24,530 nucleotides of DNA from Gallionella sp. GTDB taxonomy: Bacteria; Pseudomonadota; Gammaproteobacteria; Burkholderiales; Gallionellaceae. The notes under the pieces are model-generated. The model did not search any database, was not told where the DNA came from, and worked only from the letters and a program-made list of their open reading frames with translations. Below, one piece after another: positions 14,494 to 23,900 of the stretch. The translations under genes and the position numbers were made by a program. The stretch covers positions 1 through 24,530 of the forward strand of contig JAUYGW010000128.1 in the NCBI GenBank assembly GCA_030690245.1, read 5' to 3'. The number at the start of each line of letters is the position of its first letter. The stretch's first letter is position 1.

Positions 14494-15461
14494 GATGTTT
14501 CCCCCGTGGTATTTTTTTCACCGGTGATTCCGGCATCGGTAATTCGGGCAAACACCTCTTCCAGCGTGGCTTGCAGCGGCGTGAGCTGCTCCAGTTGCCA
14601 GCCCTGCCGCTCCGCCAGGGTGAGCAGCGCGGCGCTGGGATTGATATCCGGCGCATGCAGCACGCGGAACTGCGTCGCGGAAAGTGGCTCGACGCTGCTG
14701 ACGCCCGCGATGGCTTCGAGTTCGCTCAAGGACGGCGGGCTGCGCAGGCTGATGATGAAGCCGGAGATGCCCCCGTATTTCTGCATGCGCGCGCTGGTGT
14801 CGCCATAGATCAGCTTGCCGTGCTGCATGATCTCCACGCGGTCGCATACGCTTTGCACCTCGCCGAGCAGATGCGTGGAGAGGATCACGCTGCTGCTGTC
14901 GCCCAATTCGCGGATCAGGGTGCGGATATCGCGGATCTGCGTGGGGTCGAGGCCGACGGTGGGTTCGTCGAGCACGATCACGGCGGGACGGTGAATGATG
15001 GCCTGCGCGATGCCGACGCGCTGCTGATAGCCTTTGGACAATGTGCCGATGATTTTCTTGCCGACCGTTTCCAGGCCGCAGCGTTGCCTGGTCTGGACGA
15101 GCGCTTCGGCGGCGTCGCCCGGCTTCATGCCGCGCAGGCGCGCGGCAAAAATCAGGTAATCGTTCACGCTGAGTTCGCGGTACAACGGCGGGGTTTCCGG
15201 CAGATAGCCGATATGCGCCTTGGCCAGCATGGGCCGGCGCAGCAGATCGATGCCGCAGATTTCAATTTTGCCTTCGTCCGGCAACAGGCAGCCGGTCAGC
15301 ATTTGCAGCGTGGTGCTCTTGCCCGCGCCGTTGTGCCCGAGCAAACCCAGCACCTCGCCGCGCCTTAATTCCAGCGACACATCATGAATGATTTGTCGAT
15401 TGCCGAAGCGGCGCGACAGGTTGCGCGCGGAAAGGGTTATTTCGGGAGTAGCGTTAGGCAA
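14490..15461 (-). CDS. ABC transporter ATP-binding protein, CcmA/GldA-like
   Basis: This 323-residue ATPase energises the permease encoded next to it. Motifs are complete: Walker A GHNGAGKST (42-50), signature LSKGYQQR (141-148), Walker B VIVLDEP (161-167) and the switch STHLL. The C-terminal 90 residues (after about 225) form the extra domain usual in ABC-2 ATPases. The start appears to be a TTG at 15461-15459 (codons for M-P-N-A-T-P), with only a weak Shine-Dalgarno; no ATG lies near the conserved N-terminus. It is the first gene of the operon. The left end of the insertion-sequence remnant begins only 75 bases upstream, so the promoter must lie between them or within the remnant. Confidence 0.93.
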   Translation of the reverse strand: MPNATPEITLSARNLSRRFGNRQIIHDVSLELRRGEVLGLLGHNGAGKSTTLQMLTGCLLPDEGKIEICGIDLLRRPMLAKAHIGYLPETPPLYRELSVNDYLIFAARLRGMKPGDAAEALVQTRQRCGLETVGKKIIGTLSKGYQQRVGIAQAIIHRPAVIVLDEPTVGLDPTQIRDIRTLIRELGDSSSVILSTHLLGEVQSVCDRVEIMQHGKLIYGDTSARMQKYGGISGFIISLRSPPSLSELEAIAGVSSVEPLSATQFRVLHAPDINPSAALLTLAERQGWQLEQLTPLQATLEEVFARITDAGITGEKNTTGETS

Positions 15462-15535
15462 AATTCGTTAACCGTCGTGGTTGCGGGTTCGGCTTAATAT
15501 AACCCAATATGCGCGCCCCCACTACCCGAAGCCTC

Positions 15536-16180
15536 TTCCAATATGAAATGAGTCTGAACTTGATTTGCCGGGCCGGTCGTTATGCGAGGCATGGTGATCC
15601 GCATGGGAGAAGCGAAGCTACAGACCTTGGAGCAGATATAGGCATTTTTGGACGGGGCATCTGAGGCGGCATTCCGGGTTCCCAAAAAGGGGCGCAACCC
15701 GTTCATCGTCCTTGGATTCCAGTCGGGTAACAGGTCGGAATGCACCAGCGACCAGGTAGCCAAATTGCTGGATAAACTGTTCGTCGAGTTCGCCAAATCG
15801 CGGCCGTGCCATTCTGTTTCTTCCCTAAGGCGATCATGCATACCAAGGGAAAAGAACGCAAAAAACACAGCTAAAAGGCATGATGACGCCTTATGAAAAG
15901 CTCAAATCAATACCCGAGGCCAGCCCGCATCTCAAAGATGGCGTTACGCTCGAACAACTGGATGCACGGGCAGCAAAGATGAGCGACAATGACGCCGTCC
16001 TGGCACTGAACAACGCAAGAAAAAACTGTTCGGGGACATCGCTGCGGCGATGAAATACAGGCATGAGAAACGATGCCGGAAAGGCAAAGCGAAGAAGCGC
16101 CTGTGAGTTAGGCTGAATTCGAGCAAAGTTAATTTGCTCAGATTCAAAACCCTTCGTTCAGACTCATTTCTGAATTGGAA
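15536..16180. mobile_element. decayed insertion sequence with preserved terminal inverted repeats
   Basis: GAAATGAGTCTGAAC (15545-15559) and GTTCAGACTCATTTC (16156-16170) are exact 15-base inverted repeats. TTCCAAT (15536-15542) and ATTGGAA (16174-16180) extend them after a 2/3-base mismatch, giving ends of about 24 bases. Between them lies an internally deleted transposase gene (15603-16106). No clear target-site duplication is seen outside. Confidence 0.78.
15603..16106 (+). pseudogene. integrase-core (rve/DDE) transposase remnant, internally deleted
   Basis: Three fragments of one transposase type are recognisable. MGEAKLQTLEQI is interrupted by a TAG codon (15639-15641) and continues AFLDGASEAAFRVP, the usual N-terminus. 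VAKLLDKLFVEFAKSRPCHS then resembles the segment of the integrase core before the catalytic glutamate. After a frame change, MMTPYEKLKSIPEASPHLK to the stop at 16104-16106 is the C-terminal tail; it contains a further frameshift at an A run near 16020-16025. Most of the catalytic core, including the first aspartates, is deleted. The gene is certainly inactive. Family placement is from memory of related transposases, not a search. Confidence 0.72.
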
Positions 16181-16228
16181 AACACTAAGCCATGGCAAAA
16201 GTCGTGGCAAAAACCCTAAGGAATATCA

Positions 16229-16813
16229 TTGAATTCTCAGTTGCTCGTCCTCGCTTCCACCTCCATTTACCGCTGCGAACTCCTCAAACGGCTACAACTC
16301 CCTTTTGAGACCGCCACGCCTGACGTGGATGAAACAGCCCTGCCGGGCGAATTGGCGCGCGCTACCTCGGTGCGCCTCGCGCAGGAAAAAGCCCGTGCCG
16401 TAGCGGCCAAATACCCCGATGCGCTGATTATCGGCTCCGATCAGGTCGCGCTGCTGGAAGGTCGGCAACTCGGCAAGCCGCTCAACCACGACAATGCGGT
16501 CAAGCAACTGCGCGCCATGCGCGGCAAGACCACCTGTTTCTATACTGCCGTGGCGTTGCTGAACAGCAAGACCGGCAATATACAAACCGAGGTCGCGGAA
16601 AATTACGTCACGCTGCGCGACCTCAGCGATGCCGAGATCGAGGGCTACTTGCTCAGGGAGCAGCCCTACCACTGCGCCGGCAGCGCAAAATCCGAGGGGC
16701 TCGGCATAGCGCTGATGAGCAAAATGAGCGGCGATGACCCCAATGCGCTGATCGGCCTGCCGCTGATTCTGCTAAGCGAAATGCTGCGCCGCGAAAACGT
16801 CCACTTGTTTTAA
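16229..16813 (+). CDS. maf: Maf-family nucleoside triphosphate pyrophosphatase, YceF subgroup
   Basis: Maf proteins hydrolyse non-canonical nucleotides to monophosphates and so clean the nucleotide pool; the YceF subgroup prefers 7-methyl-GTP. The 194-residue protein starts at a TTG (16229) with AAGGA six bases upstream. It shows [28 protein letters not shown], the catalytic [10 protein letters not shown] (Asp71), [10 protein letters not shown] and [16 protein letters not shown]. The last block and the general pattern fit YceF better than the dTTPase (YhdE) branch. It is followed after five bases by the methyltransferase gene, and the two form an operon. The insertion-sequence remnant ends about 50 bases upstream. 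Confidence 0.93.
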   Translation: MNSQLLVLASTSIYRCELLKRLQLPFETATPDVDETALPGELARATSVRLAQEKARAVAAKYPDALIIGSDQVALLEGRQLGKPLNHDNAVKQLRAMRGKTTCFYTAVALLNSKTGNIQTEVAENYVTLRDLSDAEIEGYLLREQPYHCAGSAKSEGLGIALMSKMSGDDPNALIGLPLILLSEMLRRENVHLF

Positions 16814-16818
16814 ATCAC

Positions 16819-17556
16819 ATGACCCATACACCCACAGCCAATATATCAGGCACGCTTTACCTCATTCCCTGCACGCTGGGCGACACCCCTGCCGGGCAGG
16901 TGCTGCCGCAGCACGTCATCGACATCGCGCGCCACCTGCGGCATTTTGTCGTGGAGCAGCCCAAGACCGCGCGGCAATTCCTCTCCGCGCTCAAACCCGA
17001 ACAGCCGATCCAGTCGCTGCATTTTGACACGCTCAACGAGCACACCGCCCCTGAGGATTTGGCCGAACTGCTCGCGCCGCTGCTGGCAGGGCATGATGTC
17101 GGCATCATTTCAGAAGCGGGTTGTCCGGGCATCGCCGACCCGGGCGCGGATCTGGTCAATCTGGCGCACCGCAACGGCATCCAGGTCGTGCCGCTGGTCG
17201 GCCCCTCCTCGATTTTGCTGGCATTGATGGCTTCCGGCTTGAATGGCCAGTGCTTCGCCTTTCACGGCTATCTGCCCATCGGTGAGGCGGAAAGAAGCAA
17301 GGCGATTACGGCGTTGGAAGCCGAATCGGCAAGGCGCAAACAAACCCAGCTATTTATTGAAACCCCGTACCGCAATGAAAAGATGTTCGGCGCCCTGCTC
17401 GCCCACTGCCGCCCGCAGACACTGCTGTGCGTCGCCACCGACATTACCCTGCCCGGCGAATCGATCCGGACGCGCTCCATCGCCCAATGGAAATCGCAAC
17501 CTATGTCGCAACTGAATAAGCGCCCGTGCCTGTTTCTATTGCTGGCAGCCGGTTAG
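16819..17556 (+). CDS. SAM-dependent methyltransferase, RsmI-like tetrapyrrole-methylase fold
   Basis: The 245-residue product has the tetrapyrrole-methylase (class III) methyltransferase fold used by RsmI, which 2'-O-methylates C1402 of 16S rRNA. Visible blocks are GTLYLIPCTLGDT at the N-terminus, VVEQPKTARQFL, the SAM-binding ISEAGCPGIADPGADLV, VVPLVGPSSILLALMASGLNG, FAFHGYLP and TQLFIETPYRNEKM. It is about 40 residues shorter than true RsmI, and the N-terminal block differs. I therefore read it as the RsmI paralogue that commonly sits next to maf in betaproteobacteria. Its substrate is not known. Confidence 0.88.
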   Translation: MTHTPTANISGTLYLIPCTLGDTPAGQVLPQHVIDIARHLRHFVVEQPKTARQFLSALKPEQPIQSLHFDTLNEHTAPEDLAELLAPLLAGHDVGIISEAGCPGIADPGADLVNLAHRNGIQVVPLVGPSSILLALMASGLNGQCFAFHGYLPIGEAERSKAITALEAESARRKQTQLFIETPYRNEKMFGALLAHCRPQTLLCVATDITLPGESIRTRSIAQWKSQPMSQLNKRPCLFLLLAAG

Positions 17557-17590
17557 GCGGTTTTTTGACCTTATTCTGGGCCTTATTTAT

Positions 17591-17619
17591 TTGCATGAAC
17601 GGGCGCTTTCTGGTATTAA
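17591..17619 (+). promoter_or_regulatory. weak sigma-70-like promoter before dksA
   Basis: TTGCAT (17591-17596) and TATTAA (17614-17619) are separated by 17 bases, with dksA starting 36 bases further on. The spacing is right, but the hexamers match the consensus only partly. Confidence 0.3.
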
Positions 17620-17655
17620 AGCGAACTTTAATTTTTATCCCGTTGGAGAAATGTA

Positions 17656-18078
17656 ATGCCGGTACAGCCACACAAACCTGTTGCTCCTTACAAAGCCAAG
17701 AAGGGCGAGGAGTACATGAACCCCAAGCAACTCGACCATTTCCGCCAAATTTTGAACGACATCAAAGCCGGCCTGGGCGAGGATATTGATCGTACCGTGC
17801 ACACCATGCAGGACGAAGCAACGGTATTTGCCGACCCGAATGACCGCGCCACGCAGGAATCGGATATGGGCCTGGAGCTGCGCAACCGCGACCGTGAGCG
17901 AAAACTCATCAAAAAAATCAATGAGATGATCGCCAAAATTGATGCAAAGGATTATGGCTACTGCGATAATTGCGGTATCGAAATTGGTTTGAACCGTCTC
18001 GAAGCAAGGCCGACCGCCACCCTGTGTATCGACTGCAAGACCCTGGACGAAATCCGCGAAAAACAGATCGCGAAATAA
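17656..18078 (+). CDS. dksA: RNA polymerase-binding transcription factor DksA
   Basis: DksA binds the secondary channel of RNA polymerase and, with ppGpp, adjusts rRNA and amino-acid promoters during starvation. The 140-residue protein has a long coiled coil with the tip motif D60-P-N-D63-R-A65, both aspartates and the alanine intact. It also has a four-cysteine zinc finger (C103-x2-C106-x17-C124-x2-C127), so this is the zinc-containing type. The C-terminal helix ends [10 protein letters not shown]. The ATG at 17656 has GGAG (17645-17648) seven bases upstream. The internal Met21 is a possible but less likely start. The gene stands apart from the methyltransferase by 99 bases and is followed by a palindromic repeat and a bidirectional terminator. 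Confidence 0.97.
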   Translation: MPVQPHKPVAPYKAKKGEEYMNPKQLDHFRQILNDIKAGLGEDIDRTVHTMQDEATVFADPNDRATQESDMGLELRNRDRERKLIKKINEMIAKIDAKDYGYCDNCGIEIGLNRLEARPTATLCIDCKTLDEIREKQIAK

Positions 18079-18090
18079 ACGTGGGATATC

Positions 18091-18168
18091 GTAGGGGCGC
18101 GATTCATCGCGCCCTGATTTTGATTTATTGTTGCATCAGAAAAAGGGCGCGATAAATCGCGCCCCTAC
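18091..18168. repeat. paired palindromes, GTAGGGGCGCGA family
   Basis: GTAGGGGCGCGATTCATCGC (from 18091) and GCGATAAATCGCGCCCCTAC (to 18168) form an inverted pair. Each arm is itself a palindrome (GGGCGCGA / TCGCGCCC). The arms flank a 30-base AT-rich centre. This is a two-unit REP-like element in the dksA 3' region. Confidence 0.88.
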
Positions 18169-18188
18169 CTATTGAATTGAATCGAAAC

Positions 18189-18222
18189 AAAAAAGCCCCG
18201 CCAGTTTTGGCGGGGCTTTTTT
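18189..18222. terminator. bidirectional intrinsic terminator between dksA and pnp
   Basis: GCCCCGCCA (18195-18203) pairs with TGGCGGGGC (18208-18216) around a four-base loop, flanked by six A on the left and six T on the right. It can therefore terminate dksA on the plus strand and pnp on the minus strand. Confidence 0.93.
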
Positions 18223-18236
18223 AATGGAGGGACAGC

Positions 18237-20351
18237 TTATTCTGCAGCGGCAGCCGGAGCGGCCTCCGGTGCGGGCAGCAAGACCTTCATGCTCAGCTTC
18301 ATGCGCCCCTTGTCGTCCACTTCCAGCACCTTCACGCGTACGATCTGGCCCTCCTTGAGGTGGTCCGACACGGCATTGACGCGTTCGTGGGCAATCTGCG
18401 AGATATGCAACAGGCCGTCCTTGCCCGGCAGCACGTTGATCAAGGCACCGAAATCGAGCAGCTTGACCACAGGGCCTTCGTAAATCTTGCCGACTTCCAC
18501 GTCCGCCACGATATCTTCGATGCGCTTTCTGGCCAGTTCGCCAGCCTCGCCGCTCACACAGGCAATGGTAATGTTGCCGCTGTCGTCGATGTCGATGGTC
18601 GTACCGGTTTCTTCGGTCAAGGCACGGATGACTGCCCCGCCTTTGCCGATCACATCGCGGATTTTTTCCGGGTTGATCTTCATCTTGATCATGCGCGGCG
18701 CAAATTCGGAAACTTCGGTGCGCGCCTCCGGCATGGATTGCTTCATCAGGCCGAGTATGTGCATGCGGCCTTCGCGGGCCTGAGTCAACGCAGCCTGCAT
18801 GATGTCGCGGGTGATGCCGTTGATCTTGATGTCCATTTGCAGCGCGGTGATACCGGTCTCAGAGCCGGCCACCTTGAAGTCCATATCGCCGAGGTGATCC
18901 TCATCGCCGAGAATGTCGGTCAGCACCGCGAAGCGATTGCCTTCCTTGATCAGGCCCATCGCGATGCCCGCCACATGCGCCTTGAGCGGCACACCGGCAT
19001 CCAGCAGCGACAAGCAGCCGCCGCATACCGAAGCCATCGAGCTTGAGCCGTTCGATTCGGTAATTTCCGAAACCACGCGGATCGCATAGCCAAAATCCTC
19101 TTCGCTTGGCAACACCGCAGCCAGCGCGCGCTTGGCCAGACGGCCATGGCCGATTTCGCGGCGTTTTGGCGTACCCACGCGGCCGGTTTCACCGGTCGAG
19201 TACGGCGGGAAATTGTAGTGCAGCATGAAACGGTCGATATATTCGCCTTGCAGCGCGTCGATCTTCTGGGAATCGCGCATGCTGCCCAGGGTCGCTACCA
19301 CGATGGCCTGCGTTTCACCGCGGGTGAACAACGAAGAACCGTGGGTGCGCGGCAATACGCCGTTGCGGATGGTGATCTGGCGCACGGTACGGGTGTCGCG
19401 GCCATCGATGCGCGGCTCGCCGCTCAGGATTTGCCCGCGCACGATCTTGGCTTCCAGCGCGCTGAACAGGTCGTTGACGTGATTCTTCAGTCCGGCGTTT
19501 TCGGGTGTGATGATGGCGGCCATCACCTTGTCGCGGATCGCGTTCACCGCATCGGTGCGCGCTTGTTTGGAGCGGATCGCATAAGCCTGTTGCAGCGGAG
19601 CATCAGCCAGTTCGGCGATGCTGGCAATCAGCGCTTCATCCTTGGCAGGCGCAGCCCAGTCCCACGCAGGCGCACCGACTGCATCGGCCATTTCATTGAT
19701 CGCCTGGATCACCACCTGCATCTGTTCGTGGCCGAACATCACCGCGCCCAGCATGATTTCTTCGGACAACTGTTGCGCTTCGGATTCCACCATCTGCACG
19801 GCACGATCGGTGCCGGCAACTACCAGATCCATCTGTGAAGTCAGCAATTCCGTCGCGGTCGGGTTGAGCAGATACTGGCCGTTGGCATAACCCACGCGCG
19901 CTGCGGCGATCGGGCCATCGAACGGAATACCGGACAATGCCAGCGCGGCAGACGCGCCGATCATCGCGGGGATATCGGAATCGATCTCGCTGTCCGAAGA
20001 CATCACCGTGGCGACGATCTGTACTTCGTTGTAAAAACTTTCCGGGAATAGAGGGCGTAGCGGACGATCGATCAAACGGCAAGTCAGGATTTCCTTCTCG
20101 CTCGGGCGGCCTTCGCGCTTGAAAAAACTGCCGGGAATCTTGCCCGCAGCATAAGTTTTTTCCTGATAATCAACAGTAAGCGGGAAAAAATCCTGGTCAG
20201 GCTTGGCATCTTTCCTGCCAACCACCGTAACCAATACCATGGTGTCGCCCAGGCTGACCATTACCGCACCGCTGGCCTGGCGCGCGATTTCGCCGGTTTC
20301 CAGCGTGAGTTGATGACTGCCGTATGCTAATGTTTTTTTATAGTGACTCAA
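18237..20351 (-). CDS. pnp: polyribonucleotide nucleotidyltransferase (PNPase)
   Basis: PNPase degrades RNA 3' to 5' by phosphorolysis and is part of the RNA degradosome. Two RNase PH domains ([22 protein letters not shown] and, from about 310, [23 protein letters not shown]), a KH domain ([17 protein letters not shown]) and a C-terminal S1 domain ([20 protein letters not shown]) are all present. I place the start at TTG 20351, preceded by GAGAGG six bases upstream, giving 704 residues ([11 protein letters not shown]). An ATG at 20375 has no ribosome-binding site, and the frame beyond it belongs to the rpsO-pnp spacer. The order rpsO-pnp is nearly universal in Proteobacteria. Confidence 0.97.
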   Translation of the reverse strand: MSHYKKTLAYGSHQLTLETGEIARQASGAVMVSLGDTMVLVTVVGRKDAKPDQDFFPLTVDYQEKTYAAGKIPGSFFKREGRPSEKEILTCRLIDRPLRPLFPESFYNEVQIVATVMSSDSEIDSDIPAMIGASAALALSGIPFDGPIAAARVGYANGQYLLNPTATELLTSQMDLVVAGTDRAVQMVESEAQQLSEEIMLGAVMFGHEQMQVVIQAINEMADAVGAPAWDWAAPAKDEALIASIAELADAPLQQAYAIRSKQARTDAVNAIRDKVMAAIITPENAGLKNHVNDLFSALEAKIVRGQILSGEPRIDGRDTRTVRQITIRNGVLPRTHGSSLFTRGETQAIVVATLGSMRDSQKIDALQGEYIDRFMLHYNFPPYSTGETGRVGTPKRREIGHGRLAKRALAAVLPSEEDFGYAIRVVSEITESNGSSSMASVCGGCLSLLDAGVPLKAHVAGIAMGLIKEGNRFAVLTDILGDEDHLGDMDFKVAGSETGITALQMDIKINGITRDIMQAALTQAREGRMHILGLMKQSMPEARTEVSEFAPRMIKMKINPEKIRDVIGKGGAVIRALTEETGTTIDIDDSGNITIACVSGEAGELARKRIEDIVADVEVGKIYEGPVVKLLDFGALINVLPGKDGLLHISQIAHERVNAVSDHLKEGQIVRVKVLEVDDKGRMKLSMKVLLPAPEAAPAAAAE

Positions 20352-20417
20352 GATAGACCTCTCTGTGGATAGCATGGCACGCAATCGCGCCACACGTTGC
20401 GACAAGGCGAAACAACA

Positions 20418-20437
20418 CGGGCCGCATAAGCGGCCCG
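20418..20437 (-). promoter_or_regulatory. stem-loop in the rpsO-pnp spacer
   Basis: CGGGCCGC (20418-20425) and GCGGCCCG (20430-20437) form a perfect 8-base stem with an ATAA loop, 14 bases after the rpsO stop. There is no T tract. In E. coli the rpsO-pnp spacer and pnp leader carry structures cut by RNase III for pnp autoregulation. This hairpin could serve similarly or act as a partial terminator. Confidence 0.6.
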
Positions 20438-20451
20438 CTGGATACAACCTG

Positions 20452-20721
20452 TTACTTACGAATTTCCAGGCGTTGAATCAGTGCGCGATAGCCCGCGTCA
20501 TTCTGGCTCTTGAGGTAATCGAGCAACTTGCGGCGGCGGCTAACCAGGCGCAGCAGACCGCGCCGGGAGTGATGATCCTTGGCGTTGTCTTTGAAATGTT
20601 GTGTCAAATATGTGATGCGTGCAGTGATCAAGGCCACTTGCACTTCGGGGGAACCCGTATCGCTCTTGGCACGTTGAAAGTCGGTAACGATTTGCGCTTT
20701 TTGCGCGGCAGTAATAGCCAT
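20452..20721 (-). CDS. rpsO: 30S ribosomal protein S15
   Basis: S15 is a primary 16S rRNA-binding protein that organises the central domain of the small subunit and forms bridge B4. The 89-residue length and the sequence are standard: [57 protein letters not shown]. The ATG at 20721 follows AGGAGAGCAAAACC, a good Shine-Dalgarno. It is the first gene of the rpsO-pnp operon, with a sigma-70-type promoter at 20751-20780. Confidence 0.99.
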   Translation of the reverse strand: MAITAAQKAQIVTDFQRAKSDTGSPEVQVALITARITYLTQHFKDNAKDHHSRRGLLRLVSRRRKLLDYLKSQNDAGYRALIQRLEIRK

Positions 20722-20750
20722 TGGTTTTGCTCTCCTAAAAAAAGTGCCGC

Positions 20751-20780
20751 ATTCTACCCTTGAATGCCCCTATTGCTCAA
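20751..20780 (-). promoter_or_regulatory. sigma-70 promoter of rpsO-pnp
   Basis: On the minus strand, TTGAGC (complement of 20775-20780) and TAGAAT (complement of 20751-20756) are 18 bases apart and about 30 bases upstream of the rpsO start. The -10 matches consensus at five of six positions and the -35 at four of six. A fully consensus TTGACA lies slightly further upstream but has no partner -10. Confidence 0.65.
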
Positions 20781-20978
20781 CCCCAATAAGTGCAGTCTGT
20801 CAATAAGCTACATGCGCATGAGTTTCCAGCCCTGCAACCGACAGCTATTATCTTACCCGCCGGGCAGCCCTACCCTGCATTTGCCGATGTGTGCCTGATA
20901 AGCTTTCAGTAATTTCTCGGCAACACCATGACTTTCCGTCAATTTTCGAGTTAATGCCAGCAAGCTCTACAACCTATT

Positions 20979-23900
20979 TCACCACCCCAGCCGTTCCAGC
21001 CCCTCCTTGAGTCCCGCGAGCGCCTTCAATTGCTGGCCGTTGCCCGTACCCAACTGGGGGATGCCCTGTTGGCCGCCCGAACCGAACAGGCCGAACGATC
21101 TCGAACCTGTGCCTGATTCAGAAAAGTGGCCGTCGTCACCCCCGCTTTGTTCCAGATGCTTTTTGAGCCGCGCAGTCATCCGCTCCCATTCCGAGCTGAC
21201 ATCCCCGGAAATACCCTTGCCAACATTCCGCTTCACCTGCCGGTCAACCTGGCCTCCCCAGGCACCATGCCGATCCAGCGTGCTAAAAGACGAATACCGT
21301 TCGCTTGTGCTTTCCTCCTCGAACCAGGTGCGGATCAATTCGCCCGTGCGTTGGCTGGCATCATTTTCGTTATCCTTCGCGTGGTTGCATCCCTTGCTCG
21401 CCTTGCTATCGGAAGAGCGATCCTTTGACTCGTTTCCGTGCGAATTCGCCCCGGAATCAGCCGGGTGCCAGTTGTCGCCTCCTGAGGTATCGAAGGGCGA
21501 ACCCGGGTGTCCCGGCGAAGTACCGGGGCCGTCATTGGCATTGTGGTCGTGGCCGGGCGGCGGCGCGTCTTCGCCGTTGCCCACCCCCTCGTTGCCACGG
21601 CTGACCGAGATGCGGAAAACATCCGAGGCGGAGAGGCTGCCGGCCATGCTGCCGTCGGCGGCAACGTCTGTCGCGGTGACCATGACATCCACAAAGCCGA
21701 CGTCCTTCGGTGTCTCGCCCGAGAAGGTCTGGGTGGCGGCATCGAAGCTCAGCCAATCCGGCAGCGCCGAACCGTCGGCCAGCGACGCCGCATAACCGAG
21801 CGTGTTGCCCTGGTCGATGTCGGTAAAACTCCCTTCCTGCATCTGCCATGAGAAGTGCTTGTCGCGGGTGAAGTCCTGATCGGCCAGCGGCGCGACCAGA
21901 ATAGGCGCATCGTTCGCCCCGTTCAGGAAGACATCCAGCACCGAGGCTGCGCCGGCAATGCCGTCCGTCGCGGTGTAGCCGAAATGTTCGACGACCTGCG
22001 CGGCGCGCCCCAGCGGCTGCACCGACAGAGAGGCATTGTCGAGCGCGTAGCTGTAGCCGCCATCCGCCGCAAGATTCAAACTGCCGTAGCTGCCTGCCCT
22101 GAGTCCGGCATCGGCCACGCTCAGCACGGTGCCCTGATCGACATCGCTGTCGTTGCTCAGGACATTGCCGGTTGCGGCTGGGGCAATATCCTCCTGCACG
22201 GAAGCCGCGTCGACCACCGCGACCGGCGCGTCGTTGAGGCCCGCGATGGTCATGCTGACCTGCGCGGCGCTGGTGGCTCCTGCCGTGTCGGTGATGGTGT
22301 AGCTGAAGGTGTCGGTGAGAATCTCGCCCTGTGCCAGCGACTGGTAGCGCTCGCCGATATCGAACACCAGGTTACCTGCCGCATCCATGCTGGCCGTGTT
22401 GCCCAAGGCGGTGATGCTGTCGAATCCGGCGATGGACAGTGCGTCGCCAGTATCCGGGTCGATGTCGTTGGCTAGCAGGCTTGCAGCAGTCAGCGTGGTT
22501 TGCGGTGCGTCTTCGCCCATCGTTGCGCTGTCGCCGTTGGCTTGCGGCCCGTCGTTGACGCCGGTGGCGGTGACGCTCACCGTGGCGCTGGAAGCCGCCC
22601 CCGCGCTGTCGGTCATGGCGTAGCTGAAACTGTCGATCACGCTCTGGCCTGCCAACAGGCTGTTGAATTGGCCGCCGTGGTCGTACACGACCTGGCCGTT
22701 AACCAGCGATACGCTCGAACCCAGTGCGGAGAGTGCATCCACGCCGACCAGCGCCCTGGTATCGCCGATGTCCGCGTCAGTGTCGTTCGCCAGCAGGGCA
22801 CCGGATTGGATCGAGAGCAGGCTGTCTTCATTGACGGTCGCCGCATCGTTCTGCGCCACCGGTGCGTCGTTGCTGCCGGCGATGGTGACGGTGAGCGTGG
22901 CCGGGGTTGCCGCAATGCCATCAGTCGCCTGATAGGCGAAGGTCTCGGTGACGCTCTGCCCGGCCATGAGTCCCTGCACGGCGGCGCTGGCGTTGTCCAG
23001 CTCGTAGCTATAACCGCCGTCGGCGCCCAGCACCAGGCTGCCGTAGTTGCCTTGCAGCGTACCCGCATTGGCGACGCTCAATACGGTGCCTTGATCCACG
23101 TCGGTGTCGTTGGCCAGCACGTTGCCGGTGGCAATAAGGGCTGCGTCTTCCTGCACGGCAGCGGCATCGCTCGCTGTCACCGGCCCATCGTTCACGCCGG
23201 TGACAGTCATGGTAACGGTAGCGGTGCTGGTGGCCCCCGCCATGTCGCTCACGGTGTAGCTGAAAGTATCGGTGGCGGTCTGGCCTTGAGCCAGCGATTG
23301 GAACAGGGTGCCTGTATCGTATTGCACCGCGCCATTCAGCAATGACACTTCGGCGCCGGACGCGGCCTGCGAGACGCCGACGATGTTGAGCGTGTCGCCG
23401 TGGATAAAGTCCGGGTCGGTGTCGTTGGCGAGCAGTGTTGCGGTACTCAATAACACAGCGCCACCGTCTTCGGTTGCCGCGCCCATATCGGCATTGGCGG
23501 TCGAGGTATCGTTGACATTGATGGCGTTGAGCGTGAAGTTGCTGGTAGCACTCAAGCCGCCCGTGTCGGTTGCCGTCACTTGTACGTTCATGTTGCCCAC
23601 GTCCCCGTTGCCTGGGATGCCGCTGAAGGTACCGGTAGCGGCATCGAAAGTCAGCCAGGCAGGCAGCGTCGTACCATCGGCCAGTGTCGCGCCGTAAGTC
23701 AGCGTGTCCCCATGAATGAAATCCACATCGCCGAAGGTTCCCGCCGGAATGACAAAGCTGAACGCTGCGTCCTGAAGGGCAGCATGGTCGGCAAGCGCCA
23801 TACTCACAGTCGGGGCATCGTTGACGTTCGCGATATTGACGGAGAATACCGAGCTTGCCGTGAGGCCGCCCGTGTCGGTCGCCGTGACGGTAACGCTGTA

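Noticed and set aside
12451..14808. 785-codon plus-strand open frame
   Set aside because: It is antisense to the GldG-like, permease and ATPase genes, which have clear motifs and coupled starts. Its translation is Gln/Arg/His-rich with no domain.
20781..20978. Gap between the giant-protein stop and rpsO, inspected for a terminator or small RNA
   Set aside because: No stem-loop with a T tract is seen on the minus strand; only a lone TTGACA without a partner -10.
21855..23345. Long plus-strand frames antisense to the giant repeat protein
   Set aside because: They mirror the repeated domains on the other strand and show no independent family features.
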